The notes under the pieces were generated by a model that worked only from the letters and a program-made list of their open reading frames with translations, was not told the DNA's origin and searched no databases. The translations under genes and the position numbers were made by a program. A stretch of DNA of 64,000 nt from Neptuniibacter pectenicola (GTDB lineage Bacteria > Pseudomonadota > Gammaproteobacteria > Pseudomonadales > Balneatricaceae), in contig NZ_LUTS01000004.1 in NCBI RefSeq assembly GCF_001597735.1, positions 1-64,000 on the forward strand. The letters run 5' to 3'. Shown one piece after another: positions 47,793 through 56,608 of the stretch; within the stretch, counting starts at the first letter, position 1; each line of letters starts with the position of its first letter.

Positions 47793-49166
47793 TTATTTTA
47801 TAGACGCTTTTTGTTTGAGGTGTAAATAGAGGCTAGCCCTTGAGATGCCAAGCAGTTTTGCGGCGGCTGTTTTGTTGCCGTGGCAGGTTTGAATTGCCTG
47901 TTCGATCGCATCGATCTCTAGTTGTGCTCTTTTGCTTTTTAGGTCAGTGGCTTGGGTTGTGGGTGTGTGTGGTAGATCGTCCAGTGCACCAAGGTCTTTG
48001 GCTTCTATACAGGCACCCTCAGCCATGACGCAGCCGCGCTCAATTCTATTTCTTAACTCTCTAATGTTGCCGGGCCAATGGTAGGTGTGTAGCCATTGAA
48101 GGGCCTCTGGTGAAAGGGAAAGTTCGGGCAGCTGTGATTGGTGTTGAATCTGTTGCAGCATATGTTGAGAGAGCTCATTTATGTCATCGAGCCGGTCGCG
48201 TAAAGGGGGGAGCTTGATAGGTAATACATTAAGTCGGTAATAAAGGTCCTCTCGGAAGGTGCCTTGATCTACGAGTTCGCGCAGGTTTTTGGCGGTGGCG
48301 GCAATGATGCGGACATCGACTTTTTCTAACCGATTGGAGCCGAGTGCTTCTACTTCTCTTTCTTGGAGGACCCGTAATAATTTTGCCTGCATGGCGAGTG
48401 GCATCTCGGCGATTTCATCAAGGAAGAGGGTGCCGCCATCGGCGAGTTGTACTTTGCCTATTCGGCCTTTGCTATTGGCACCCGTATAGGCGCCGGGTGC
48501 GCTGCCGAATAATTCCGCTTCAGCCAGTGCTTCAGGCAATGCACCCATGTTAATGCCAACGAAAGGTGCGCTTCGTCGGGTGGATGCGTGATGGATGCCC
48601 TGTGCTAGGAGTTCTTTTCCTGTGCCGGTTTCTCCAAGCAGTAGAAGGGTTGTGTCTAATTGTGCTGCGCGTAGTGCTTGTCTTCGTAACAGTTCGGTGG
48701 GATGGGAGTGGCCGAGCATATCATCTAAAGCATACCGGCTGGGTCTGAGGATTTTTTCATCCTCAAATTTACGGCGTAAGCGTGCAAATTTGTCGAATAG
48801 GGGTTGTAGGCTATCTAAGTCATCATAAAAGACAAAGCCGATTGCACCGATGGTTTGTTGGTGTTCATTTTTGATGGGTAGGCGTGTAACGACGCACCAG
48901 CGCTGTTTAATCTGCATTAGGTCAACAAAGCTGGGTTTGCCGCTTTTTATAACACGTGGCAGTTTGGTCGTTGGGAGGACTTGCTCGACGTGGCAGCCAG
49001 TAGGATCCGTATCTTGCGGTAGGTCGATCAGCTCTTTATAGGCATCGCTCATCCATAGGATGTTGCATTGCTCATCTACAGCAATAGACCCTTGGCATAG
49101 GCTCGACAATAGATCTAAAAGATTATGGTTGTTATCTTGATCGATCAGTTCGCGTAGAGAATCCAT
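47793..49166 (-). CDS. sigma-54-dependent transcriptional activator (PAS-AAA-Fis)
   Basis: 457 residues from ATG 49166; an open TTG at 49193 lies inside a strong hairpin and is less likely. A PAS sensor (about 15-125), an AAA+ domain with LLGETGTGKELLA (Walker A), DGGTLFLDEIAEM (Walker B) and a C-terminal Fis helix-turn-helix (NKTAAAKLLGISRASLYLHL). The sigma-54 contact loop reads GAYTGA instead of GAFTGA. The neighbouring CoA-transferase has a sigma-54 promoter, so this is its probable regulator. Confidence 0.92.
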   Translation of the reverse strand: MDSLRELIDQDNNHNLLDLLSSLCQGSIAVDEQCNILWMSDAYKELIDLPQDTDPTGCHVEQVLPTTKLPRVIKSGKPSFVDLMQIKQRWCVVTRLPIKNEHQQTIGAIGFVFYDDLDSLQPLFDKFARLRRKFEDEKILRPSRYALDDMLGHSHPTELLRRQALRAAQLDTTLLLLGETGTGKELLAQGIHHASTRRSAPFVGINMGALPEALAEAELFGSAPGAYTGANSKGRIGKVQLADGGTLFLDEIAEMPLAMQAKLLRVLQEREVEALGSNRLEKVDVRIIAATAKNLRELVDQGTFREDLYYRLNVLPIKLPPLRDRLDDINELSQHMLQQIQHQSQLPELSLSPEALQWLHTYHWPGNIRELRNRIERGCVMAEGACIEAKDLGALDDLPHTPTTQATDLKSKRAQLEIDAIEQAIQTCHGNKTAAAKLLGISRASLYLHLKQKASIK

Positions 49167-49171
49167 AAGTA

Positions 49172-49211
49172 GCGCAGTTTTATCCTGTTTCAAATAGGGA
49201 TAAAACTACGC
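49172..49211 (-). promoter_or_regulatory. hairpin at the start of the activator gene
   Basis: AGTTTTATCC/GGATAAAACT (49176-49185, 49198-49207) extended by GCG/CGC with one G-U pair, ending 6 bp before ATG 49166. A 10-base direct repeat CGCGTAGAGA also occurs at 49151 and 49209. It could mask translation or bind the regulator. Confidence 0.5.
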
Positions 49212-49254
49212 GTAGAGATGCTCGCTGCCAAGCTGTTTTTGCAAAAAGTAATGA

Positions 49255-49464
49255 TTAAGCGGCGTTTCTTTTATTCAGCTTTTGGCGGCGAGAAACAGAA
49301 CCTTTAAGTACTATTTCCCATTCGCCAGCGGTGCTCATGACTAAAGAGCCGCATTCACCACACTTGCATATTTGTGAGTGGCCAAGGTCGCTGACGGTTT
49401 TTAATGAAGGGTGTTCTTTCCCTGTTTTAACTAACTCAAAACAATGTACACAATCAGTATTCAC
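49255..49464 (-). CDS. small zinc-ribbon-like protein
   Basis: 69 residues from a GTG start at 49464 with GGAG 8 bp upstream. Two Cys pairs, CVHC (residues 5-8) and CKCGEC (33-38), resemble a zinc ribbon; the C-terminus is basic (SRRQKLNKR). A nucleic-acid or protein-binding role is possible. Not recognised. It stands 166 bp after the ferritin gene on the same strand. Confidence 0.72.
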   Translation of the reverse strand: MNTDCVHCFELVKTGKEHPSLKTVSDLGHSQICKCGECGSLVMSTAGEWEIVLKGSVSRRQKLNKRNAA

Positions 49465-49629
49465 GCTTTATTCTCCTTCCCTGTATTAGGCATGAGAGGC
49501 TGCTTTGAAAGTAATTATCGGACAGACTATCAAAATCTTTAGAATAAAATCCATAAAAAACAGAAAGTTTTTGATAAAACTTGTTGTTATTTATAGGGTT
49601 GTCGTGTAACTAATTGATAATTAATGTTT

Positions 49630-50166
49630 TTATATTTTGTCTGATGCGCCATCCATGATGCTGCCACCTGAACCATTTTTAGCCAGTTCGCCAATCTCTT
49701 TATCAATAAAGAATAAGCCTTTGCCATCTTCGCCAATAATTTTGATTTTATCCAAAATGCCATTGAAGAGTTTTTCCTCTTCATGCTGTTCTGCAACATA
49801 CCATTGAAGGAAGCTGAAGGTAGAATAGTCGTGGTGTGTAAATGCGGTATGGGCTAACTCATTAATTTTTCCAGTAATAAAGCACTCATGCTCATAGACT
49901 TTATCGAATAGGTCTTTAATTGAGTTGTATTCAGCACTGGGGGCGTCAATTGCGCCGATCATCGCAGTCGCGCCGGTTTCATTCACATAAGTGAATAAGC
50001 GCTTCATGTGCGACATCTCTTCGTCGGCATGCTTATATAAAAATGCGGAGCAACCTTCAAAACCTTTAGATTCAGCCCAAGCACCCATCTGAAGATAGAG
50101 GTTGGAAGAGAAAAACTCTAAATTAATCTGTTCATTCAGTTTTTCAAGCATTGCTGGGCTTAGCAT
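49630..50166 (-). CDS. ftnA: ferritin (FtnA type)
   Basis: 178 residues. A non-heme ferritin: four-helix bundle with ferroxidase residues in NEQINLEFFSSNLYL, the HADEEMSHM helix (E..H) and the VAEQHEEEKLF helix. Stores iron as ferric mineral in 24-mers. AAGGAT lies before the ATG. It follows a small Cys-rich gene by 36 bp and both lie downstream of a Fur box. Iron-replete expression or Fur control is inferred. Confidence 0.96.
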   Translation of the reverse strand: MLSPAMLEKLNEQINLEFFSSNLYLQMGAWAESKGFEGCSAFLYKHADEEMSHMKRLFTYVNETGATAMIGAIDAPSAEYNSIKDLFDKVYEHECFITGKINELAHTAFTHHDYSTFSFLQWYVAEQHEEEKLFNGILDKIKIIGEDGKGLFFIDKEIGELAKNGSGGSIMDGASDKI

Positions 50167-50202
50167 AATAGTTGGATCCTTTTGAATAAGCTTTAGCGGA
50201 TT

Positions 50203-50361
50203 TTAAATCATTTCTGGCTTGCATAACCACTTTTTAGCGTTAGCAGAGCGTGCGCATTTCTTGCATAAGTAGCAGCTTGAACGAGTATAGCTTGCGAGCG
50301 TCTTAAATTGCTCTTCTATATCGGCCTTTTTAAATTTACATAAGGTTTTTGGTTTTGACAT
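50203..50361 (-). CDS. 52-residue cysteine-rich protein, ferritin partner candidate
   Basis: Too short for most gene callers. Cys at 8, 30, 33, 36 and 47 (CYLCKKC and LCKPEMI), with a basic body (SKPKTLCKFKK). It lies 36 bp upstream of ftnA and 22 bp downstream of a Fur box, so it is read first in that operon. I recall similar small proteins beside ferritins in marine gammaproteobacteria. Bacterioferritin-associated ferredoxin is a functional analogue but has a different Cys spacing. Metal binding is inferred. Confidence 0.7.
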   Translation of the reverse strand: MSKPKTLCKFKKADIEEQFKTLASYTRSSCYLCKKCARSANAKKWLCKPEMI

Positions 50362-50382
50362 AGAAAGCTCTACCTAATTTTT

Positions 50383-50401
50383 GTTAATGATAATCAATCT
50401 C
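50383..50401 (-). promoter_or_regulatory. Fur box
   Basis: GTTAATGATAATCAATCTC matches the 19-bp consensus GATAATGATAATCATTATC at 16 of 19 positions. It lies 22 bp before the Cys-rich gene start. A TTGAGA -35-like element overlaps the adjacent minus-strand bases. Confidence 0.85.
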
Positions 50402-50680
50402 AAGCAGTATGTGAAACACTATTTGTTAATAGGTCGTTAGGGGTGTTGTTGTGAAAGTGAGGTTGAACCCTATTGCTAATACACTTGGGTTTTATTGTAT
50501 GGCAAGGCGTGTAAGTGTTTGCTGTGAGGGCATGAATAGCGCGATTCATTAGCGGATATTGTTATAGTGACCTATATTGTTAGTCATTATGGGAAAGAAT
50601 GTTATTGCTGTGTTTACGTTAAAGGTGGATGCTTTTTAGCTATTAAAACTCCCGACAAAAAAATAATAACTGGGCTTTAG
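50402..50680. other. intergenic region between the ferritin operon and the YCF48-like gene
   Basis: About 280 bp between two divergent units. It must carry the upstream part of the ferritin promoter and the promoter of the YCF48-like gene. No gene or clear repeat is visible. Confidence 0.5.
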
Positions 50681-51778
50681 ATGAGCAATATAACGTTTTC
50701 TTACAGTGTAATCTTTGGCTGCCTCTTAACATTATCTCAATGGATATGGGCGGATCGTCTTTTTCAGCCTGCGATAGAGCAGGCGGCACCGGAGCGTTCG
50801 CTCTTACTTGCTATTTCGCGGGCGGGTGATCGATTGGTTGCGGCGGGTGAGCAGGGTGTCATTATTTATTCCGATGATGAGGCCTTAACATGGCAACAAG
50901 CCCGTGTGCCGAGTAGTACCCTGCTTACGGCAGTGCACTTTTTTGGTAAGCAAACAGGGTGGGCTGTTGGTCACGATGGTGTGGTGTTGCATACGCAGGA
51001 CGGCGGGCAGTCTTGGGTGATGCAGTTGGATGGCGCTAAGGTTAATCAGCTTAGAGTTGATGCTGTTACTGCGGAATTACAATATCAGAGGAGCCTGGAA
51101 ACGGTCGATCCTGAACGGCTTGAGAATCTTGGTTATCAGTTAGATGATGCAAAAGCCGCGTTAGATGGAGTGCCAAGTACTCCGCTACTGGATCTGTTTT
51201 TTGTCGATGCGCAGACAGGGTATGCGGTAGGTGCTTACGGTTTGTTTCTGGTAACCCATGATGGTGGACAGCATTGGCGTTATAAAGGGCAGATATTGCC
51301 GAATCCTGATAGCTTGCACCTCAATCGCATTATTAAAACAAAACAGGGACGCTTACTGATACTGGGTGAGGCTGGGTTGTTAATGCAGAGTGAGGATAAG
51401 GGCGAAAATTGGCAAGCGATCGATCTACCTTATCAAGGGTCGTTCTTTTCGACCGTGGAGGCGGACGATGGTTTGTATCTAATGGGGTTGCGAGGAACTG
51501 TTTTGAAACGCTCAGTGGATAATGAGGGTGTGACGGTTTGGGATTATGTGGATAGTGGTTTAACGGCGACGATTAATGATTCCGTTATTATTGGTCACCA
51601 TGCCTACCTTGTGGGTCAAGGTGGCGCGTTATTAAAAAAACAAGGTGATTCGTTCGAGCCCTTTTTGCAAAGGGGGCTGAGAAGTTACAGTGCGGTTGAG
51701 TCGGTCGGGCATTATCTCGTTGTCGTCGGTGAAGGTGGTGTGTCCCGCATCGATGTAAGTGGAGGGGCAGGCAAATGA
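50681..51778 (+). CDS. YCF48-like beta-propeller protein
   Basis: 365 residues with an N-terminal signal peptide (about 1-25). BNR/YCF48-type repeats are evident: GWAVGHDGVVLHTQDGGQSW and TGYAVGAYGLFLVTHDGGQHW, plus LGEAGLLMQSEDKGENW. A periplasmic propeller. Its stop overlaps the RND transporter start by 4 bp (ATGA), so the two act together, perhaps as an adaptor for lipid or hydrocarbon export. DUF1302/DUF1329 partners often seen with this pair are absent here. Confidence 0.88.
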   Translation: MSNITFSYSVIFGCLLTLSQWIWADRLFQPAIEQAAPERSLLLAISRAGDRLVAAGEQGVIIYSDDEALTWQQARVPSSTLLTAVHFFGKQTGWAVGHDGVVLHTQDGGQSWVMQLDGAKVNQLRVDAVTAELQYQRSLETVDPERLENLGYQLDDAKAALDGVPSTPLLDLFFVDAQTGYAVGAYGLFLVTHDGGQHWRYKGQILPNPDSLHLNRIIKTKQGRLLILGEAGLLMQSEDKGENWQAIDLPYQGSFFSTVEADDGLYLMGLRGTVLKRSVDNEGVTVWDYVDSGLTATINDSVIIGHHAYLVGQGGALLKKQGDSFEPFLQRGLRSYSAVESVGHYLVVVGEGGVSRIDVSGGAGK

Positions 51779-54138
51779 AACGTCTTTCCTCTATCTTGTT
51801 ATGGCCAATTAATACCAGTGAGAAATTGGCAGAATATTTCCTGTTTACTTACCGAAAAATGTTGTTGATCTTTTTTCTGCTCGCCACGGTGTTTTTTACG
51901 TGGCAAGCATCACACATTCGTCCCGATGCGAGTTTTGTGAAAATGATACCTGCACAGCACCCGTTTGTTGAGAATTACATACGTTATAAAGATGACTTGG
52001 CGGGTTTAGGTAACAGTATTCGTGTTGTTGTTGCTGCAAAGGATGGCGATATCTTTAGTGCAGAGTTTCAGTCGACCTTAAAGCAGGTGACCGATGAGCT
52101 GTTTTTTATTCCTGGGGTCGACCGTTCTGCGTTGAAATCTATCTGGACGCCTAATGTTCGTTGGACGGAAGTGACTGAGGATGGTTTTGTCGGTGGTCCC
52201 GTGATTCCGGCTAAATATGATGGTTCAAAAGAAAGTTTAGAGTGGGTGCGTACCAACATACTACGCTCGGGTCAGGTGGGGATATTAGTCGGTAATGATT
52301 TTCGCTCGGCGATGGTGCAGGTGCCCCTTTTTGATAAAGACCCAGAAACAGGGGAGAAACTTAATTACAAAGCGTTTTCAGCTCTGTTGGAAACGTTGGT
52401 CAGGGATAAGTACAGCTCTGATACGGTTAGTATTCATATTACTGGGTTTGCAAAAATTGTAGGCGATTTGATTGATGGTGCGTTTGAGGTTGCCCTGTTT
52501 TTTGCTATCGCGTTTGTTATTACTATGGTTCTGCTCTACCTCTACTCAGGTAGTGTGATGGGGACTATTATTCCTTTAGTGTGCTCCCTTGCAGCGGTGA
52601 TTTGGCAGTTAGGCATATTGAACTTACTGGGTTATGGCATTGATCCTTATTCCATGCTTGTGCCGTTTTTGGTGTTTGCCATTGCCGTCAGTCACGGTGT
52701 TCAGATTGTAAATACTATCACGCTTGAATCGGCCATTAATGGCGCTGAAAAGCTGCCGGCGGCAAAGCATGCGTTCAAAACCATCTATATTCCGGGTTTA
52801 ACCGCACTGATTTCAGACGGCATTGGTTTTATTACGTTAATGGTTATCGAAATCCAAGTGATACAAGATCTTGCTGTCGCTGCTTCTATTGGTGTTGCGG
52901 TGATTATCTTGACCAATTTAATGTTGCTTCCTTTGTTGATGAGCTATGTGGGCGTGGGTCGTAACGCTATCGCTAAAGCGAAGCGGGGGATTGAAAAGAA
53001 AAATTCCCATTGGCACCTGCTGAGTGTCTTTGCGACCAAAAAGGGCGCTATCGTAGCGGTTCTGGTCGCGATTGGTTTGGCGGTGTTGGGGCTGTATGGC
53101 AGCAAAGGGCTGCAGATCGGTGACTTGGATGTGGGGGCGCCCGAGTTGCGCGCTGATTCCCGTTATAATATTGATAATCATTTTATTACCTCTAATTACT
53201 CTACGTCGAGTGATGTCTTTGTTGTGATGGTGTCTACGCCCGAGGAGCACTGTAGCCGCTACGAGACCTTGGCCTTGGTTGATCGTTTTCAGTTTTACTT
53301 GCGAAATGTCTCCGGGGTGCAATCCAGTATTTCGCTGGTGGATGTGTCGGAACGTGTAACAGCTGGATTAAATGAAGGAAGTCTTAAGTGGCGTTCGGTG
53401 ATACGAAATCAGTATGTGATCAATGCCTCGCTTTCATATGTGCCTGCAGGGTTGATGAACAGTAGTTGTTCGTTGTTACCCGTGATTATTTTTCTTGATG
53501 ATCATAAGGCGGAAACACTAAAAGCAGTGACGGTGGCTGTCGATCGCTTTGCCGCAGAATATGAGACCGATGAAATAACGTTCAATATGGCGGCGGGGAA
53601 AGCGGGTTTTGAAGCGGCAACGAACGAAGTGATTGAGATGGCCCAGTATGAGATGTTGATTTGGGTTTACTCTGTCGTGAGCTTTTTATGTTTACTGACG
53701 TTTAGGTCTCTGCGTACGGTGGTCTGCATTATCGCGCCATTGGTCTTAACATCCATCTTGTGTCAGGCATTAATGGCGAAGTTAGGTATTGGCGTGAAGG
53801 TGGCAACATTGCCGGTTATTGCGTTAGGTGTAGGTATAGGTGTGGATTACGGTATTTATATCTATTCCAAGATGCAGACTTACTTGCAGCAAGGGCATAG
53901 CTTACCAGCTGCTTATCTTGAAACGCTACAAAGTACAGGTAAATCGGTTGCGTTTACTGGTCTGACGTTGGCTATAGGGGTTATTCTTTGGACATTATCC
54001 CCTATTAAATTTCAGGCGGATATGGGGGTTCTTCTGACCTTTATGTTTATCTGGAATATGCTAGGTGCGTTGATTCTGTTGCCTGCAATTGCCTGCCTAT
54101 TACACCCCAAAGAAGCGGTTATAGAGACTGCTGATTAA
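51775..54138 (+). CDS. RND/MMPL-family transporter
   Basis: 787 residues: two repeats of one helix plus a large periplasmic domain plus five helices, the RND fold with twelve predicted helices. SHGVQIVN in the first half and GVGIGVDYGIYIYSKM in the second are the helix-4 sectors. Length (~790) fits the HpnN/MMPL-like branch, not the ~1040-residue drug pumps. Coupled to the YCF48-like gene. Likely moves a hydrophobic compound to or through the outer membrane. Confidence 0.9.
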   Translation: MKRLSSILLWPINTSEKLAEYFLFTYRKMLLIFFLLATVFFTWQASHIRPDASFVKMIPAQHPFVENYIRYKDDLAGLGNSIRVVVAAKDGDIFSAEFQSTLKQVTDELFFIPGVDRSALKSIWTPNVRWTEVTEDGFVGGPVIPAKYDGSKESLEWVRTNILRSGQVGILVGNDFRSAMVQVPLFDKDPETGEKLNYKAFSALLETLVRDKYSSDTVSIHITGFAKIVGDLIDGAFEVALFFAIAFVITMVLLYLYSGSVMGTIIPLVCSLAAVIWQLGILNLLGYGIDPYSMLVPFLVFAIAVSHGVQIVNTITLESAINGAEKLPAAKHAFKTIYIPGLTALISDGIGFITLMVIEIQVIQDLAVAASIGVAVIILTNLMLLPLLMSYVGVGRNAIAKAKRGIEKKNSHWHLLSVFATKKGAIVAVLVAIGLAVLGLYGSKGLQIGDLDVGAPELRADSRYNIDNHFITSNYSTSSDVFVVMVSTPEEHCSRYETLALVDRFQFYLRNVSGVQSSISLVDVSERVTAGLNEGSLKWRSVIRNQYVINASLSYVPAGLMNSSCSLLPVIIFLDDHKAETLKAVTVAVDRFAAEYETDEITFNMAAGKAGFEAATNEVIEMAQYEMLIWVYSVVSFLCLLTFRSLRTVVCIIAPLVLTSILCQALMAKLGIGVKVATLPVIALGVGIGVDYGIYIYSKMQTYLQQGHSLPAAYLETLQSTGKSVAFTGLTLAIGVILWTLSPIKFQADMGVLLTFMFIWNMLGALILLPAIACLLHPKEAVIETAD

Positions 54139-54198
54139 TGCGTCGCTAGTGTCTTAGTCGCGATAATAGATAGGGGCGTCACGATGCTGGGTCCCTGT

Positions 54199-54510
54199 CT
54201 ATTTAAGTGCATTTAACATTTTTTGCATTTTTGCGCCCTGTCCCAAGGTCTTTTTCTCTTTCACCAAGGTTTTTTTGAAGTCGTTCGCTAAGCTTATTGT
54301 GCGGTTGTTGGTTGCTTTGATCTCTAATAGCAGTGTGCGTAGTTGTGCTTTTATATCCTCTTCAGCTTCGGTGAGCATGATGGTTTCAACCGTTTTCGTG
54401 TGAACCGCCTGCACGTCAGTTAATTCATCCCATTTCCCCTGTTGCGCACAGGTTTCCATATGCGTGGATTGTTCTAGCGCTTCTTCTGCGAGCTTTATTA
54501 AAGGGTTCAT
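54199..54510 (-). CDS. fliT: FliT-like flagellar chaperone
   Basis: 103 residues from ATG 54510, with GGAG 6 bp upstream; a TTG at 54522 is the Shine-Dalgarno itself. All-helical and Lys/Glu-rich with no signal. It resembles FliT by size, helix pattern and location (ALEQSTHMETCAQQGKWDELTD near the start). FliT binds FliD and inhibits FlhDC in enterics. It reads away from fliC. Sequence identity is weak, so the name is provisional. Confidence 0.6.
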   Translation of the reverse strand: MNPLIKLAEEALEQSTHMETCAQQGKWDELTDVQAVHTKTVETIMLTEAEEDIKAQLRTLLLEIKATNNRTISLANDFKKTLVKEKKTLGQGAKMQKMLNALK

Positions 54511-54529
54511 GCTTTTCTCCAAAAAATAT

Positions 54530-54556
54530 TAATGATCAGTGTGAGGGTGCCGATAA
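54530..54556 (+). promoter_or_regulatory. distal sigma-28 promoter candidate
   Basis: TAAT-N15-GCCGATAA: a perfect -10 and 3 of 4 in -35, with the exact spacing for FliA promoters. It lies 195 bp before fliC. Confidence 0.6.
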
Positions 54557-54619
54557 CAAAAATCAACGAGGCATTGAAACACTTCAAAAAATGCTTGGGA
54601 AAAAAGTGAATATTTTTTC

Positions 54620-54646
54620 TAAAGGGTTTTTGTAAGCGGTCGATAA
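54620..54646 (+). promoter_or_regulatory. sigma-28 promoter of fliC
   Basis: TAAA-N15-GTCGATAA fits the FliA consensus TAAA-N15-GCCGATAA with one difference. It lies 105 bp before the fliC ATG, giving a leader of ~95 nt. Confidence 0.82.
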
Positions 54647-54750
54647 CCTACACAAGCTTGGATTTCCTCTCTCTTGAAAGTGGATGTTCAAAAAGAAAAT
54701 ATTTTTATTACGGTCGGTCAAATTCGGCTGAGTATGAGGAGAATAAACTC

Positions 54751-56502
54751 ATGTCAATGGTAATTAATTCAAACATCATGTCGCTGAACGCTCAGCGTAA
54801 CCTAACGCTTTCACAGAACGATCAGAACCAGGCAATGGAGCGTTTATCCAGTGGTAAACGTATCAACTCTGCAGCAGATGATGCGGCGGGCTTGGCAATC
54901 ACTAACCGTATGACCTCACAGGTTCGTGGTTTGGATCAGGCTGTACGAAATGCAAACGACGGTATCTCTCTAATTCAGACGGCTGAGGGTGCGTTGGACG
55001 AAACAACTAACATTCTACAGCGTATGCGTGAGCTATCTATCCAGTCTGCCAACGGTACATACGATGATGGTAACCGTTCTACATTGGATGCAGAGGTTCA
55101 GCAGTTGATTGCTGAGATCGATCGTATCTCTGAAACAACTAAATTTAACGGCCTTAATATTCTTGACGGCACGTTAGGTCAAGTTGATCTGCAAGCCGGT
55201 GCTGATGCCAACGAAACTATCGCGCTAAACATTGGTGCGACAGATACTCAATCTTTAGGTAACGGTACTGGCGCATCGATCATTGGTGCAACAGATTCGG
55301 GCAATGATCTATTGACTCAGCTGCAGACATTCGATGGTACAGAGACAATGTCTATTAACGGTATCGATATCGGCGACTTGTCTGCTGAAACAGTTCTGCA
55401 GGATGCTATTGATACAGTTAACTCGAACGTTGCTGGCGTGACTGTGGGTACATTGGCTGAAGCTACAGCGACGACATCGGGTGATGGTATTGTTGCTTCA
55501 GGTGAATACATTCAGTTTGCAGTAACGATGGCGAATGGTGATGTGCAGACGTTCCAGGTATCTGAGACGGGTTCTCTTCAAGAGCTAGCAGATAAAGCTA
55601 ACGAAGTATCTAACGGCCTTATACAGGCTGAGATCAATGATGATGGTTACCTGACTGTATCGGTAGAAGGTGCTGATAATGTTGCGCTTACGGCAAATGG
55701 TGCAACGTTAAATGATGCGATCGGTACATTTACGAATGCAACGTTTGAAGCTGCGCTTACCATCTCTGCAGATTCTGGCGATGCTGTAACCATTGAATAT
55801 AATGATGCCGCTCATGCCGATACTGTTGGTTTAGATACACGTTTAGAAGCTGGCACTGTAACAGGCTACCAAGCACAAGCGCAGGCTGATGTTGATGCGG
55901 GCCAGGTAACTATAAACGGTGTTACGCTGGGTGAGTATGACTCAAGTGTTGATTATGACGGTAACAGCACTGCTGGTGAAGAAAGTGACTTGGTTGCTTG
56001 GTTGAACTCGTACACAGGTGAAACGGGTGTGACAGCATCTCTAGATGGTGCTAATGGCATAACTGATGCATTAAAACTGACCTCCGTTGATGGTGGTGAT
56101 ATCTCTATCTCATACAAAGATGGCGATGAAGCTGCAATGGAGACTATATTTGGTCTTAATGAAACAAATGCTGCAGCGGGTGCAGGTGGTAGTGTCTCTA
56201 GCATCGATATTTCGACGGCTAATGGTGCACAGGAAGCTATCGACATTATTGACTCCGCACTTGAGCAGATTAACGCTACCCGAGGTGATTTAGGTGCGGT
56301 AAGTAACCGTCTAGACTTTACTGTGAATAACTTGTCAAACGTATCTGAAAACGTATCGGCTGCCCGTTCACGTATCGAAGATGCTGACTTTGCTTCAGAA
56401 TCTGCTGCCCTATCAAGAGCTCAGGTTCTACAGCAGGCAGGTACTGCAATGTTGGCTCAGGCTAACGCTGCACCACAGCAAGTACTATCTCTACTTCAGT
56501 AA
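54751..56502 (+). CDS. fliC: flagellin
   Basis: 583 residues from ATG 54751 with GAGGAG 9 bp upstream; an open frame from 54658 is not coding. Conserved D0/D1 ends: VINSNIMSLNAQRNL and RLSSGKRINSAADDAAGLAI at the N-terminus, ENVSAARSRIEDADFASE and LQQAGTAMLAQAN at the C-terminus. The ~300-residue middle is acidic, Ser/Thr-rich and contains Flagellin_IN-like parts (SINGIDIGDLSAET). It is exported by the flagellar type III system and forms the filament. Many Ser/Thr and the nearby sugar genes fit glycosylation. Confidence 0.97.
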   Translation: MSMVINSNIMSLNAQRNLTLSQNDQNQAMERLSSGKRINSAADDAAGLAITNRMTSQVRGLDQAVRNANDGISLIQTAEGALDETTNILQRMRELSIQSANGTYDDGNRSTLDAEVQQLIAEIDRISETTKFNGLNILDGTLGQVDLQAGADANETIALNIGATDTQSLGNGTGASIIGATDSGNDLLTQLQTFDGTETMSINGIDIGDLSAETVLQDAIDTVNSNVAGVTVGTLAEATATTSGDGIVASGEYIQFAVTMANGDVQTFQVSETGSLQELADKANEVSNGLIQAEINDDGYLTVSVEGADNVALTANGATLNDAIGTFTNATFEAALTISADSGDAVTIEYNDAAHADTVGLDTRLEAGTVTGYQAQAQADVDAGQVTINGVTLGEYDSSVDYDGNSTAGEESDLVAWLNSYTGETGVTASLDGANGITDALKLTSVDGGDISISYKDGDEAAMETIFGLNETNAAAGAGGSVSSIDISTANGAQEAIDIIDSALEQINATRGDLGAVSNRLDFTVNNLSNVSENVSAARSRIEDADFASESAALSRAQVLQQAGTAMLAQANAAPQQVLSLLQ

Positions 56503-56608
56503 GATAGCAGCTATACTATTAAATAAAGTACCTAGTAGAACATGGATCCCCCTGAGTCTGTAAAGATGACGGGGGTGTTCTCAAAGGGTTAATTAAGAGG
56601 ATTGAGTT

